The position numbers and the translations under genes are program-made. From Symbiodinium natans (lineage: Eukaryota; Sar; Dinophyceae; Suessiales; Symbiodiniaceae), in contig CAJNDS010000135.1 in the NCBI GenBank assembly GCA_905221605.1, positions 1 to 55,000 on the forward strand: 55,000 bases of DNA, written 5' to 3'. The notes beneath the pieces were generated by a model. The model saw nothing but the letters and a program-made list of their open reading frames with translations. It made no database searches and was not told the DNA's origin. This document shows, piece after piece, positions 1-9,993 of the stretch (the stretch's first letter is position 1; every line of letters begins with the position of its first letter).

Positions 1-400
1 GGGGGGGGGGGGGGGATCGTGGGGCATTGCGCCTTGTGTGGGTCTCATTTGCTCCTTTGTTTAGGTGTTTCCTAGGTCCTAGGGGGGTGGGGGGGCCTCG
101 TGATTGGAACTTGGGTGTTGTGCATGACGCAGTTTCGTGCTTAGTCATTTAAGCTTCTAGAGAACATTGTAACAATTTATTGAAATTAAAAATACACCGT
201 ACAATGATATGCTAGTACAGCAATATACTAACAATCATATAATAGAAAGAATATCATCACATAGCAATATAAGGGTTAGGGATTCAGGGGAGTCTTTGCT
301 TGCACCTCCCTGATGGTCCCCTTTCCTCGCATGTCCTGGTCCAGCCAGACCGGCAGGGGGGTTGTAGGTCGGAGCTTGCACCTTCAGATGTAGCCCCTAA
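1..400. other. Unassigned leading region with a G run
   Basis: The window opens with 15 G. The following AT-rich stretch (about 160-290) has no telomere-like array, no inverted-repeat element I recognise and no convincing exon. Confidence 0.4.
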
Positions 401-411
401 ACATCCCTAAG

Positions 412-533
412 CCTAAAACCCTCAACCCTAACCCTACACCCTAAACCCCAAACCCCAAAAACTCTAAACGCTAAATCCAAAACCCTAAACCCCGAGCCCT
501 AAACCCCAAAATCCTTAGCCCTGAAGCCCCAAG
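412..533. repeat. Degenerate CCCTAAA array
   Basis: About 16 copies of the telomere-like heptamer in CCCTAAA orientation, many with single substitutions (CCCCAAA, CCCGAGC, CCCTTAG). It directly precedes a family G inverted-repeat element. Confidence 0.85.
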
Positions 534-540
534 CTTATGT

Positions 541-643
541 ACTTAGTAGCTGAATGAGTTCACTTTACACTTTTGGGGAGACTATCATCCCCTATAGAAC
601 TGAAATTGTAACTTTTTTGGAGCTTCTGAACTCAGCAACTAAG
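541..643. mobile_element. Family G inverted-repeat element (copy 1)
   Basis: It begins ACTTAGTAGCTGA and ends CAGCAACTAAGT, with an AT-rich middle that includes ACTATCATCCCCTATAGAAC. The same ends and middle recur at 2382-2489 and, as a spliced intron, at 19503-19610. Confidence 0.75.
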
Positions 644-736
644 TATAACCCTTGCAACCCTAAACCCTGAACCCTGAACCCTAAACCCTAAACCCCGAGC
701 CCTACGCCCTGAAGCCCCAAACTTAAGCCCTTGCAG

Positions 737-792
737 GCGGCGGCCTTGGGCGACGCCCTTGAGCGTGCCGAGGCCCCGCGGGGAATTCGAGG
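737..792 (+). CDS. Candidate coiled-coil exon
   Basis: An Ala/Glu/Arg-rich open stretch (AAALGDALERAEAPRG) follows a TTGCAG acceptor and ends at a GTTTAGGG donor that opens a TTTAGGG array. No family is recognised. It is GC-rich, unlike its flanks. Confidence 0.45.
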
Positions 793-850
793 GTTTAGGG
801 TTTAGGGTTCAGGGTTCAGGGTTCAGGGTTTAGGGTTTAGGGTTTAGGGT
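793..850. repeat. TTTAGGG/TTCAGGG array
   Basis: Eight heptamers in the opposite orientation to the upstream arrays, including TTCAGGG variants. It starts immediately at the donor of the exon at 737-792. Confidence 0.85.
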
Positions 851-859
851 TGAGGAGAT

Positions 860-1590
860 GGGTTTAGGGTATTTTGGGTATAGGGTTTGGTGAGTGGGTG
901 TAGGATTAGGGGTCAGTGTTTGTTTTTTCCTTCGGATTTGTTTTAATGTTGGGCTCAGGGCCGGGGGGTGGGTGGTTCGGAGATTGGGATTCTGTAGGTT
1001 TGCGGGTTCAGGGTTTGTAGGTATGCATACATATATACATATATATATATATATCCATGTATAAGTAGATGTCGATTTTATTGTATGTGTTTTTTTTTTT
1101 TTTTGGGGGGGGGGGGGGTGGGGGTGGTGGTAGGTGTCAGGGTTGAGGGGTTGAGGAGAGGATCAAGTGTGGTTTCTTCCAGGTAATGTCCTCCAGTTGC
1201 AGGTACAGGTCGTATGCTGAAGACAGCACCGTGCAGCATGAGCCGGGGTTGCTTGGAGGTTCCGGGCACTTCGAACTCCAAGTCCAAGTAATAACTGTAC
1301 TTATGAGTTCCCAAGTCCCATACGTCGGGTTAAACGTAGACCTGTCACCGGGGTTCTCAAGCTGGGAGGGCAGGATGGGGATGCGGAAGATTCGGGCAAC
1401 CGATCCGAGGATTGGTTTCGGGCTTATAGGGCTGCTTAGGATTTAGGTTTTAGGGAGTTTAGGGTTTGTTCTTAGGGAGTTTCTCAGAAAATTCCGGCGG
1501 GTGACCTCCAGGGCTAAACCTCTCTTCCCACACCCTAAACCACCCCAAACGAAGCCCCCGCACTCCCTGCCCGCGGACTTGTTCCTGAAG
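860..1590. other. No gene seen; G-rich and TnGn sequence
   Basis: Degenerate TTTAGGG-like text, a TA microsatellite near 1030-1055, and a T16/G14 run at about 1089-1118. Around 1250-1330 a TTGGAGGTTC...AACTCCAAG segment is reminiscent of family D but too decayed to call. Open frames here have mixed composition and no recognisable product. Confidence 0.4.
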
Positions 1591-1596
1591 GCCTTT

Positions 1597-1672
1597 AGGG
1601 TTTAGGGTTTAGGGTTTAGGGTTTAGGGTTTAGGGTGTCGGGTGTAGGGTTTAGGGTTTAGGGTTTAGGCCT
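1597..1672. repeat. TTTAGGG array
   Basis: About ten heptamers, nearly perfect, with one TGTCGGG/TGTAGGG interruption. Confidence 0.9.
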
Positions 1673-1761
1673 GAACCCTGAACCTTGACCCGCAACAGGG
1701 CCAAGCACTGAGCCGTGTGGTGGCGAAGTGCGAGGAGATGCTCCTCAGTGTCTTCCTACTC

Positions 1762-1968
1762 TTTGCCCAAGAACCCCCCCCTCCCCCCCCCAAAAAAAAA
1801 CTAAGAACAAGAAATAATCACAATAATAATAATAATATTCATAATAATAATAATAATAAAATCATCCCTAAGACGCTAAGGGTTGAGGGTTTAGGGTATT
1901 GTGCCCTTATAAGGAAGTGTTTTTTTTTTTTTTTTGGGGGGGGGGGGGGGTTCTTAGGCAGTTCTGGT
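1762..1968. mobile_element. Family H hairpin element (copy 1)
   Basis: The left arm reads TGCCCAAGAACCCCCCC followed by a C/A run; the right arm is a T run then a G run then GGTTCTTAGGCA, its reverse complement. The middle holds an AAT-rich microsatellite and a short TTTAGGG stretch. Related elements lie at 31397-31566 and 54318-54502. Confidence 0.7.
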
Positions 1969-1972
1969 CGTT

Positions 1973-2381
1973 GGGCTTAGGGTTTTGGTGGGGGCTATAA
2001 GGCCCAGGAGTTGCCCCGAGTCCCTCAGCATCCCTAAGCCCGAAACCCTACTACCTGGGTTTTGGAGTAGTTTAGGGTTTAGGGCTTAGGGCTTAGGGTT
2101 TAGGGTTTTGGGTTTTGGGTTTTGGGTTTTGGAGTACTCTACTTGTGTGCTCGTTTTGGTTCTGGGTTCCCACTATACCTACTTATACCTAGAAAGTGTA
2201 TACTTTTTTTTCCAGGGTCTGCTCCGAAGTAGGCCTACACACTGAGAAGGGCTTAGTATGGGCAAAAGGGTTTGGCTGTAGGGTTTTTTGTTGGGGGGAA
2301 AGGGCTTTTGGGAGGAGTAAATGCTGGAGGTCCTCTTCGTCGCACGCAACACCCTGGAGGTTGAACCCTGAGGCACTTAAG
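1973..2381. other. No gene seen; degenerate telomere-like text
   Basis: Mostly TTTAGGG/TTTTGGG variants (about 2069-2140) followed by mixed sequence. I see no exon with convincing splice sites. Confidence 0.4.
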
Positions 2382-2489
2382 CTTAGTAGCCGAGTAGGTG
2401 ACCTTTAACCTTTTGGGGTATATATATATATATGATCCCACCACAATTGAAAGCTTGACATTTTTGCCCCAGGGTCCTCAGCAACTAGG
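2382..2489. mobile_element. Family G inverted-repeat element (copy 2)
   Basis: Ends CTTAGTAGCCGAGTAGGTGACC and TCAGCAACTAGG match copy 1; the middle has acquired a TA microsatellite. More diverged than the copies at 541 and 19503. Confidence 0.65.
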
Positions 2490-2967
2490 TAAGACTCTAA
2501 GCGCTACCACAAAGCGCTAAATCCGCAAGTCCCCCCTTCAAAAAATGCACCTCGCACAGGAAAACCCAAGCACTACACCAAAAAACCCGAGCACGCCCGA
2601 GAAGCTTAACCCTGCTTGGGTCATGCGGAGTGTTGTGGGGCTAGAGACCTCATGCTTTCGGTTGTTGGGGTTTAGGGTTTAGGGTTTCTGGTTTCGAGTG
2701 CTCGGGGCATCTGACGTAGTACGACAATGCAATGACACTGTCCTTGGACTGGCCTTGTAAAAGCCTCGGTAGGCCTTGGGACATTTTGTATTTCCCCTGC
2801 TTGGGTTCAAGAGCATCATATTCAGCAAATTTTTCACAAGGTTTCAAGAGCCATCCCAGAAACTCTACACCCGAAGCCCTGCAAACAAGCGCTTGAGATT
2901 CTAAACCCTAAGCCCTAAACCCGAACCCTAAACCCGAAACCCCAAACCCTAAACCCTAAGCCCTCAG

Positions 2968-3056
2968 GACTCCGATCTCGCGGCGGAGCTCCAGCAGTCG
3001 CGGCGGAAGCTTGCAGACATGACGCGGGAGGCCCGCGACACTTCCAGGGCATCCCG
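2968..3056 (+). CDS. Coiled-coil exon
   Basis: It enters at CCCTCAG after a CCCTAAA array and exits at GTTTAGGG. The 29 codons are open and helix-forming (begins DSDLAAELQQSRRKLADMT), with Leu and Ala at heptad-like spacing. This is one of the clearest examples of an exon between inverted telomere-like arrays. No family assignment beyond coiled coil. Confidence 0.6.
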
Positions 3057-3153
3057 GTTTAGGGTTTAGGGTTTGGGGTTTAGGGTTCAGGGTTTAGGGG
3101 CTTAGGGTTTAGGGTTCAGGCTCTTCTTTTTCTTCTCCATCCATACCAACTGC

Positions 3154-3260
3154 TTGGGATGTTCCCTCTTGATTATATACTCACAGTCCTTAGTAGGGAT
3201 TCCAGTAGCCCCTATCAAAATCCCTATTAAGGACTGTCGGTATAAGGGGGAACATCCCAA
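3154..3260. mobile_element. Family A inverted-repeat element (copy 1)
   Basis: TTGGGATGTTCCCTCTTGAT at the left is mirrored by GGGGGAACATCCCAA at the right. Subterminal CAGTCCTTAGTAGGGATT pairs with AATCCCTATTAAGGACTG. Long arms with a short loop, as in the other family A copies. Confidence 0.8.
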
Positions 3261-3261
3261 C

Positions 3262-3385
3262 CTACAGTAAACTCCAGAAAGTTGGAACATGGTTTAAGGA
3301 TGATTAGAGCTGGGATTCCCTTTAGTATACCCTTTGGGGTATAAGAGGATAGGGGTGTTCCAACTTTTTGGAGGTTACTGTATAC
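3262..3385. mobile_element. Family L inverted repeat
   Basis: ACAGTAAACTCCAGAAAGTTGGAACA at the left pairs with TGTTCCAACTTTTTGGAGGTTACTGTA at the right. It abuts the family A element. I found no second full copy in this window. Confidence 0.55.
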
Positions 3386-3469
3386 TAACTACTTGCAAGG
3401 ATCAGTCGTGCTTCGGGGTGCTGAGCAGCGCCCTGGATTTGGTGTGCCACGGTACGCCTTCTGACTTTT

Positions 3470-3640
3470 GAGGGACTAAAGGAGGGACCCTTACAAGGGA
3501 CCCTAGGGGCTTCTTGGGGGTTATGTAAGGGCTACTTCAGTGCATAGCGGCTATGTAAGGATATGTATATGTACATATACATATGTATACATACATACAT
3601 GCATGCATACATACATATATATATATAGATAAATAAATAC

Positions 3641-3677
<37 letters not shown>

Positions 3678-3710
3678 TATAAATATATAGATATATGTAT
3701 ATATACATAT
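3470..3710. repeat. Partial family J element and TA/ATAC microsatellite
   Basis: GGGACTAAAGGAGGGACC and TTGGGGGTTATGTA resemble the reverse complement of the element at 35825-35997. The right part runs into a microsatellite of ATAC, TA and GATA units from about 3560 to 3710. Confidence 0.5.
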
Positions 3711-3719
3711 TTAAATAAT

Positions 3720-4300
3720 AGGGGTTGACTTGACTGTTTTGGTTTGGGCAGAGGGCGCCGTGGGTATCCTGAGAAAGGACAGCCTTTTGTTCGTTCGCGT
3801 CCTGACTAAAGACACCACTTTCCGCGGACTGTGCTTTCTTTGTATGTGGGGAGCAGAAGAAGATGATATGTTCTATGTTTAGGGTTTAGGGTTTATAGGG
3901 TTTAGGGATAGACTTGGCAACCTTGGGTGGGTTGTGTCCGTCTCGACTAATTACATCAAGTGCCTTGGGGTGCTTTGCTCAGGCTTATGTTCTTTCTTGA
4001 CAGGCTCGTACCCCCCTAAACCCTAAACCCTAGACCCTAAACCGAAGATTCTTGAGAAGATTCTTTAGGGGTGTTTTTCGAAAAGAGGGAACCAACCCAA
4101 AGGCCCCAAACCCAAACCCCCAAGCCCAAAACCCTAAGTCTCCAAGAGCTCTTATATAAGGGTTTTTGTGCCCAGACGCCTTATTATCTAAGGTTTTTGG
4201 GGCTATTTTGGGCTGAAGGGTATAAAGCACAAACCCTAAACCCGATCAACCCTGAAAACCCAAAAGCCCTGAAAGCCCTCAAACCCCAAAGCCCCCAACC
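3720..4300. other. No confident gene
   Basis: Mixed sequence with scattered TTTAGGG and CCCTAAA variants. The open frames here translate heptamers. Confidence 0.35.
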
Positions 4301-4358
4301 CTAAAACCCTAAACCCTAAACACTAAACCCTAAACCCTAAACCAATTCAAACCCGGAG

Positions 4359-4415
4359 GCCGCGGCCCAGAAAGCTGAGCTCCAGCAGACGACGGACCGA
4401 GATTCAGCCGAAGCA
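4359..4415 (+). CDS. Candidate coiled-coil exon
   Basis: It follows a CCCTAAA array and an AG acceptor and reads AAAQKAELQQTTDRDSAEA, typical of a charged Ala-rich helix. The downstream edge is unclear because a T/G-rich stretch follows. Confidence 0.5.
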
Positions 4416-4606
4416 TTTTTGGGGGGCTTGGGGGGTTTAACATTCAATGTTTTGGGGGTGTAGGGTCTAAACCCTAAACCCTAAACCCTCAACCCTAAAC
4501 CCTAAACCCTAAACCCCAAACCCTAAACCCTAAACCCCAAAAACCTAAACCCTAAACCCCAAACCCTAAACCCTGAAGCAAGCAAATGCACAAAGACTTC
4601 CCGCAG

Positions 4607-4687
4607 GAGGGCGACTCCGAGGCGGCCGCGGAGATCGCAGCCGCCGTTGCGGCGCTGGCCGAGCTGGGGCCTCACAAGAGCTGCGAA
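4607..4687 (+). CDS. Coiled-coil exon
   Basis: It begins after CCGCAG and ends at a GT donor just before GACTTAGGG. The 27 codons are phase 0 at both ends and Ala/Glu-rich (SEAAAEIAAAVAALAELG). CCCTAAA text lies upstream and a TTTAGGG array downstream. Confidence 0.55.
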
Positions 4688-4692
4688 GTCGA

Positions 4693-5080
4693 CTTAGGGT
4701 TTAGGGTTTGGGGTTTCGGGTTTAGGGTTTTAGGGTTTGGGGTTTAGGGTTTAGGGTTTGGGTGGGTTTTAGGGCAGAGTTTAGATTGTTTTTTTTTTTT
4801 TTTGGGGGGGAGGGGGGTTAGGTGTGTTTTGAGGTCTTTGAGAGTTTAGGGCTTTTGGAGCTTCAGGTCTTTTTTAGGTTTAGGGTTTATACGGTTTACA
4901 GGGTTTTCGGGTTTAGGGTTGATAGGGCTCATAGGGTTTAGGGGTTGAAGGGGGTTTAGAGGGCTCCTTTTTAGGCGGGCTTGATTTGGAGCAGGCGCCT
5001 GCAGGGCCACCGCCACCACCGAAGACTCCACCTTTGACGGGTTTAGGTGTTAGGGTCTAGGGTTTAGGGTTTAGGGATTA
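4693..5080. repeat. Degenerate TTTAGGG region
   Basis: TTTAGGG variants interrupted by a T17/G run near 4790-4818. Open frames here are heptamer translations or their antisense. Confidence 0.6.
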
Positions 5081-5086
5081 GGACGA

Positions 5087-5220
5087 GCATCTTTCTTGCT
5101 GGATATTCGACACCGGCTGGCATGCTGCTGGGCTTTGTCGTACCAGCTACCCATGTCAGGTCGATGCACCCGGGTCCAGCTGGCACCAGCTCCTTGGGCC
5201 TGTGGTTCGCGCCTCTAGGG
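5087..5220 (+). CDS. Candidate exon, unknown product
   Basis: An open frame of about 44 codons (includes WIFDTGWHAAGLCRTSYP) ends exactly at AGG followed by GTTTAGGG. Cys- and Trp-containing rather than coiled coil. Not recognised. Confidence 0.45.
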
Positions 5221-5311
5221 TTTAGGGTTTAGGGTTTGGTTTAGGGTTTAGGGTTTAGGGTTTAGGGTTTAGGGTTTAGGGTATAGGGTTTAGGGTTTAG
5301 GGTTTAGGGTT
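5221..5311. repeat. TTTAGGG array
   Basis: About 12 near-perfect heptamers between two exon-like islands. Confidence 0.9.
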
Positions 5312-5433
5312 CCCCACCATGGTCAACATGTCCTCCCCGGCCTTCGCACGACGCGTGGCTTATTATTCCTCCGCCGCGAAACAGTCCTGCCAGTTGCAGG
5401 TCATCGACCAGGCAGTCGCAAGCCCCAGGCCCT
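5312..5433 (+). CDS. Candidate exon, unknown product
   Basis: An open frame containing MVNMSSPAFARRVAYYSSAA follows a TTTAGGG array and runs into CCCTAAA text, the reverse of the usual array order. Exact edges are not determined. Confidence 0.4.
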
Positions 5434-5439
5434 AAAGCC

Positions 5440-6010
5440 TAAACCCCACACCCACATCCTCTCTTCACCGCCTTGGCTTCTATGGAGCTACCGAGTTTTC
5501 GGGCTCAAGTTAATCGGGTCGAGGGTGCAGGGCTTGGAGGGCTTCAGGCTCATGGGGTTGTAGGGATTAGAGCTTAACTTTGTCAGGGTTTAGGGCTTTG
5601 GGCTGTAGTTATCAGGGCTCTAGAGTTTCAGGTTATAAAGGGTTATAGGGGCGTAGGGTTTAGGGGAATTTTGGTTCAGAGCCCTAGAGTTTGTAAGGGG
5701 ATTCAGGGTTTAGGGTTTAGGGTGAGTTGGGTTGCAGTTACAAGATGTGGGGTGTAGGGCTTGAGGGTTTAGTGCGTCCAGGCATCAGTGCCTCTGAGAT
5801 TGAACGCTTATAGGGCTTGGGGACCTTGAAGGGCTTTAAGGAGCTGTACGGGCTGTAGGAGCTAGGGTTCAGGGTTTAGGGTTGTTGTTTTTGTTCCTTG
5901 TGTTTCCTGAAATTTCGGGTTGAGGGTTTGGGGTTTCGGGAAATGAGGGCCTGCGCTCCCCAGAACTTCCAGATGAAGGGTTTAGGGTTTAGGGTTTAGG
6001 GATACCAAAT
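5440..6010. other. No gene seen
   Basis: Degenerate TTTAGGG-like sequence with GC-rich interruptions. No exon with clear acceptor and donor was found. Confidence 0.4.
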
Positions 6011-6042
6011 CCCCTTAAGCCCCAAGCCCCACGCCCGAAGAG

Positions 6043-6130
6043 GTCGCGCGCGGATGTGGAGGCGGCAGCAGCCCAGGAATGGCGGGCTGCAGCGCGGCGC
6101 CCGGAATTCCCTGCATTGGCTCCCTTAAGG
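6043..6130 (+). CDS. Candidate helical exon
   Basis: It opens after CGAAGAG and closes at a GTTTAGGG donor. The frame (SRADVEAAAAQEWRAAARR) is Ala/Arg-rich. Phase 2 at entry and 0 at exit. Confidence 0.5.
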
Positions 6131-6139
6131 GTTTAGGGT

Positions 6140-6250
6140 TTACTGTAGGGGTCGGGATGCGTACTGCTATTCCCTCATGGTCCCCATATAATTCTAACGA
6201 TGAGAACCCCCAAAACCCTGTTTTAATCATTAAGGCCCCTATATGAGGGG
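6140..6250. mobile_element. Family F repeat (copy 1)
   Basis: TCGGGATGCGTACTGCTATT, CCCTCATGGTCCCCATAT and the later AAAACCCTGTTTTAATCAT then GGCCCCTATATGA match in order a segment at 31046-31150. Inverted ends are weak, so the type of element is uncertain. Confidence 0.5.
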
Positions 6251-6412
6251 GTTTGGGTTTTGGCTTAAGGGTCTTCATTCAGGACCGAGGGTTTTGAGGT
6301 GTTTGTGCTTGTAGGCTCATGCGGTGGGTGCAATGAGGGTGTAGGACTTCGGGTTTCCTAAGCGTCTAAGGATGCTTTTGGGACCAGCCTGTTCTAGATT
6401 GCCTAGAAGAAT

Positions 6413-6646
6413 CCCCTAAACCCTAAACCCTAAACCCTAAACCCTAAACCCTAAACCCTAAACCCTAAACCCTAAACCCTAAACCCTAAACCCTAAACCC
6501 TAAACCCTAAGCCCTAAGCCCTAAGCCCTAAGCCCTAAGCCCTAAGCCCTAAGCCCTAAGCCCTAAGCCCTAAGCCCTAAGCCCTAAGCCCTAAGCCCTA
6601 AGCCCTAAGCCCTAAGCCCTAAGCCCTAAACCCTAAACCCTAAACC
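6413..6646. repeat. Block array: CCCTAAA, then CCCTAAG, then CCCTAAA
   Basis: About 13 perfect CCCTAAA units give way to about 17 perfect CCCTAAG units, then three CCCTAAA units. The variant is homogenised as one block rather than scattered. Confidence 0.95.
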
Positions 6647-6790
6647 CGCCCGCCACCCCTCTCACCTCTGTTGGGTAGGCGGGCGCAGTCCAGCGCTCAG
6701 CGAGACCATGGCAGGCTCTGCTTGAGCTGCAGAGCCTGCCCACCGCACCCCTGAGGGGTCGCCAGGCTTGGTCGTCAGGCACTGTCACAG
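6647..6790. other. GC-rich island, no confident exon
   Basis: This follows the long CCCTAAA/CCCTAAG array and is GC-rich like exon islands, but no frame stays open between credible splice sites. Confidence 0.3.
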
Positions 6791-6834
6791 ATATATATTG
6801 TATTACCCTAAACTCCAGGGGGGGGGATCCTTTT

Positions 6835-6900
6835 TCAATTCCGTGGCCCTGGCCCTGGCTGGCCCTGGCCCTGGCCCTGGAGCTGGCTGGCCTGGTCGCC
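6835..6900. repeat. TGGCCC simple repeat
   Basis: Short GGCCCTGGCCCTGG repetition. Open frames across it on both strands are artefacts of the repeat. Confidence 0.8.
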
Positions 6901-6956
6901 CTGGCCGGCGTGGGGTTGGGAGCTAAGAACAGACCACGAATTGAAAGCAAACTCAA

Positions 6957-7665
6957 AAGGCAAAGCCCTGCAATTTTTTCTCTGTGATGGCCCTTGGGCG
7001 CAGACCGTCCCCTGCGCGTACCTCGCGACACCCGTTCCCAAAACTAGACCAGCTCACACCCTGAAATTTTCTATGATAGGGCCCTTCGGCCCAGACCGTC
7101 CCCTGCGCAAGACCTCACGACCCCGGTCCGCCCGGTCCTTCACCTGTAAAAAACGTTCTCGGCTCCCCTGGGAGATTTTCTGGAGCCCCTGGGACCGTTC
7201 TGGCCTAGTTGGAAGGCTGCCAAAAGGGGCCCTGGAGCTCACAGGAGGTCCGACCCCTTGCTTTTCGTTTTCTGGCCAGGTGAGCTTCGGCGTTGCAAAA
7301 CCCGGAGACCTCTTAACGCCCTGGAATTTTCTATGAGAGGGCCCTTCGGCCCAGACCGTCCCCTGCGCAAAACCTGAGGGGGGGGTTCCTTTGCCTTCTG
7401 CCCCCAAATGACCTCCGCAGTCAAGGGACACCCTTGGCACCCCCTCAAAGTCGCAAATGTCCCAAGCTTCGGCGTGGGGGGAGATTCTTGCAAAACCCGA
7501 AAACTCTTCACCCAATGGAATGTTCTATGAGAGGGCGCTTCGGCCCAGACCGTTTCCTGCGCAAAACCTGAGGGGGGGTTCCTTTGCCTTCTGCCCCCAA
7601 GTGACCTCCGCAGTCAAGGGACACCCTTGGCACCCCTCAAAGTCGCAAATGTCCCAAGCAATGCT
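6957..7665. repeat. Family of about 194 bp repeats
   Basis: A core of about 55 bp (GGGCCCTTCGGCCCAGACCG, then TCCCCTGCGC) occurs near 6987, 7076, 7338 and 7532. The last two copies are extended into units offset by 194 bp (7322 and 7516) that share CCTTTGCCTTCTGCCCCCAA. It is telomere-free and its long open frames in several registers are repeat translations. Confidence 0.8.
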
Positions 7666-7929
7666 CGACATGGTGCCTTCTGGCCTCCCAAGCATTCGCA
7701 TTGTTTTATCTTAGTGTCCTCTGAACATATTCGATATGTGAAATTTGAATGGCTGGCTTGGTCTTGGGCTGGCTTCGGTTTGGTTCGCAGTGAGTAGTGT
7801 TTGGGTGGCCTTGGGGTGGGCATATCTTCATACTATTGCGTTCAGCTGACCAATGCTACACCCTAAACCCTAAACCCTAAACCCTGATGCCGTGCTCGGC
7901 CAAAATATCGCCATCCCTGCAGCCAGCAG

Positions 7930-7987
7930 GAGGCCTTCGACAGACTTGCCGACCTGTCCAAGGAGCTGGAGCATGCTTCTAGACCAT
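7930..7987 (+). CDS. Coiled-coil exon
   Basis: After a CCCTAAA array and a CAGCAG acceptor, the frame EAFDRLADLSKELEHASRP is open to a GTTAGGG donor opening a long TTTAGGG array. Phase 0 in, 1 out. Amphipathic heptad spacing (F, L, L, L). Confidence 0.6.
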
Positions 7988-8117
7988 GTTAGGGTTTAGG
8001 GTTTAGGGTTTAGGGTTTAGGGTTTAGGGTTTAGGGTTTAGGGTTTAGGGTTTAGGGTTTAGGGTTTAGGGTTTAGGGTTTAGGGTTTAGTAAGGGTTTA
8101 GGGTTTAGGGTTGAGGG
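7988..8117. repeat. TTTAGGG array
   Basis: About 18 units, almost all perfect. Confidence 0.95.
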
Positions 8118-8134
8118 TTGAGGGTTTTTACCGG

Positions 8135-8232
8135 CTGGTTCTTGGTAAGGAACGAGGGAATGAGGTACCCTATATGATCTTTTACCGGGTATGCACAGGG
8201 GCCAACTTCCCTCATTCCCTGCTGAGAACCAG
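8135..8232. mobile_element. Family E inverted-repeat element (copy 1)
   Basis: CTGGTTCTTGGTAAGGAACG...AATGAGG at the left pairs with CCTCATTCCCTGCTGAGAACCAG at the right. A second copy lies at 8444-8554. Confidence 0.8.
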
Positions 8233-8269
8233 GTTCTGTTTTTTTTGGTGCTGCTTCTATCAGGCAGGC

Positions 8270-8360
8270 TTGGTATGTCCCCTTATACTAAGAGTCCTGA
8301 GTCGGCGGGTACCAGGGTCCCTATGAAGGGACTGTTAGTATAAGGGGGAGAACATCCCAA
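8270..8360. mobile_element. Family A inverted-repeat element (copy 2)
   Basis: TTGGTATGTCCCCTTATACT to GAACATCCCAA with the family's internal AGTCCT...GGACTGTTAGTATAAGGGG arm. It lies between the two family E copies. Confidence 0.75.
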
Positions 8361-8443
8361 AACAAGACCGTCATACCAGTAAAGGAAGTTCCCAGAACGG
8401 CTGCGGGGGGGGGGGAGGGGGGGGGGCAAGACCCCAAGCTTCC

Positions 8444-8554
8444 CTGGTTCTCAGTAGGGAATTGGGACATTGAGGTACCCAACGGAACCCCTTAAAGGGC
8501 ATAACATAGGGGGATGTAGGGTACCTCATTCCCTCATTCCCTACTAAGAACCAG
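8444..8554. mobile_element. Family E inverted-repeat element (copy 2)
   Basis: CTGGTTCTCAGTAGGGAATT at the left, CATTCCCTACTAAGAACCAG at the right; GAGGTACC and GGTACCTC form the inner arms. The loop differs from copy 1. Confidence 0.8.
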
Positions 8555-8565
8555 CCAGTGAGAAC

Positions 8566-8722
8566 CCAACCCTAAACCCTAAACCCTAAACCCTAAACCC
8601 TAAACCCTAAACCCTAAACCCTAACCTAAACCCTAAACCCTAAACCCTAAACCCTAAACCCTAAACCCTAAACCCTAAACCCTAAACCCTAAACCCTAAA
8701 CCCTAAACCCTAAACCCTAAAC
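8566..8722. repeat. CCCTAAA array
   Basis: About 22 units, with two single-base deletions. Confidence 0.95.
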
Positions 8723-8739
8723 CTAAACATCCCAAAGCC

Positions 8740-9530
8740 CAAAAACAACCAGGGTGGAAGGCTCGGTCGAAGGTCAACTCTTAGGGTAGGGACATGGCCC
8801 CCTTACTATGGGGGGACCCCTTACATACTTTAGGGTTTAGGGTTTAGGGCCCATACTTCAGAACCCTGTAAAGGAGGTAGGGACCATATTAAGGGCCCAT
8901 GTAACTCCCGGTCTCTCTCTTCCCCTCCCTTTTTCCTCGTTCTCTTTCCTGCCAAACTTGTTGGTTTCAACCCCTCGCCCGCGCGCGCGCGCGAAGCTCC
9001 CTGATGCCTCGAGGGTATTGGGTTTGGGTTCAAGCGTCGAGGGCTCCCCGGCTTTAGGGCGAAGGGTTCAGGGTTTAGGGTTTAGGGTTCCTTCAAAGGC
9101 TTCTTAAGTACGGGGCCCTTGGGTTATAAAGGGGTAGATAAGGGATCGCCTTGAGGGACGTACGGTTTTGCTGCGTAGGAGTTTAGTTTAGGGTTTAGGG
9201 TTTGGGGTTTAGGGTTTAGGGTTATAGTTTAGGATTTAGGGTTCGAGTCCTTGCAGTTTGGGGCTCTGGTTCCTTGGCTCAGGAACCTAGCCCCGAAACC
9301 CTAAACATTAACCCCCTCAGCCCTAAACCGTGAACTTAAGCCTAAAACCTCCTAAACTCTCAACCCTAAATCCTGAACACTAAACTCCCCTAAACCCTAC
9401 AACCCTATAACCCCAAAACCCTATAACCCTAAGCCCCGCACCCTGAACCCTGTAACCCTGAACCCTAAACCGTGTAACCCCGTAACCCTGTAACCCTTAA
9501 CCCTCAACGTTAAAACGCTAGTTTAGGGAT
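8740..9530. other. No gene seen
   Basis: Degenerate telomere-like text in both orientations plus a GC microsatellite near 8980. Segments 8781-8905 and 49574-49680 share fragments such as GGGACCATATTA and CCATGTAACT, a possible further repeat family. Confidence 0.35.
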
Positions 9531-9532
9531 GT

Positions 9533-9632
9533 CTACCCTAACCCTAAACCCTAAACCCTAAACAACCAACAACCCTAAGCAACCCTAAACCCTAAACCCT
9601 AAACCCTAAACCCTAAACCCTAAACCCTAAAC
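9533..9632. repeat. CCCTAAA array
   Basis: About 13 units with a few interruptions, immediately upstream of the exon at 9651. Confidence 0.9.
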
Positions 9633-9650
9633 CGGCTCATTGGCCCGAAG

Positions 9651-9713
9651 GTCAAAGCCGTGGCGGCAGCTGACCGGAGTCGCCACAACGAGGTGGTCCA
9701 ACTCGCTTCGTTA
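9651..9713 (+). CDS. Exon between inverted arrays
   Basis: It enters at GGCCCGAAG and exits at GTTAGGG. The 21 codons (VKAVAAADRSRHNEVVQLAS) are phase 0 at both ends and look like helix. Arrays on the two sides are in opposite orientation. Confidence 0.55.
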
Positions 9714-9852
9714 GTTAGGGTTTAGGGTTTAGGGTTTAGGGTTTAGGGTTTAGGGTTTAGGGTTTAGGGTTTAGGGTTTAGGGTTCAGGGTTCAGGGTTC
9801 AGGGTTTAGGGTTTAGGTTTTAGGGTTTAGGGTTTAGGGTTTAGGGTTTAGT
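9714..9852. repeat. TTTAGGG array with a TTCAGGG block
   Basis: About 19 units including three adjacent TTCAGGG units. Confidence 0.95.
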
Positions 9853-9993
9853 GGATCTGCGTAGTTCTCTAAACCAGGGTCCCTTTTAAGGTCCTTATGC
9901 TGGGGGCCGTAGGTTTGTGCTTTAGCATGTGAGTGCAGTGCCGCAGTGCCACAGTGTCACAGCGCGACAGCTTTGTGCAGTCGTCCTGGTCGC

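Noticed and set aside
6413-6646. CRISPR-like repeat array
   Set aside because: Seven-base units without spacers, in a eukaryotic intron-rich context.
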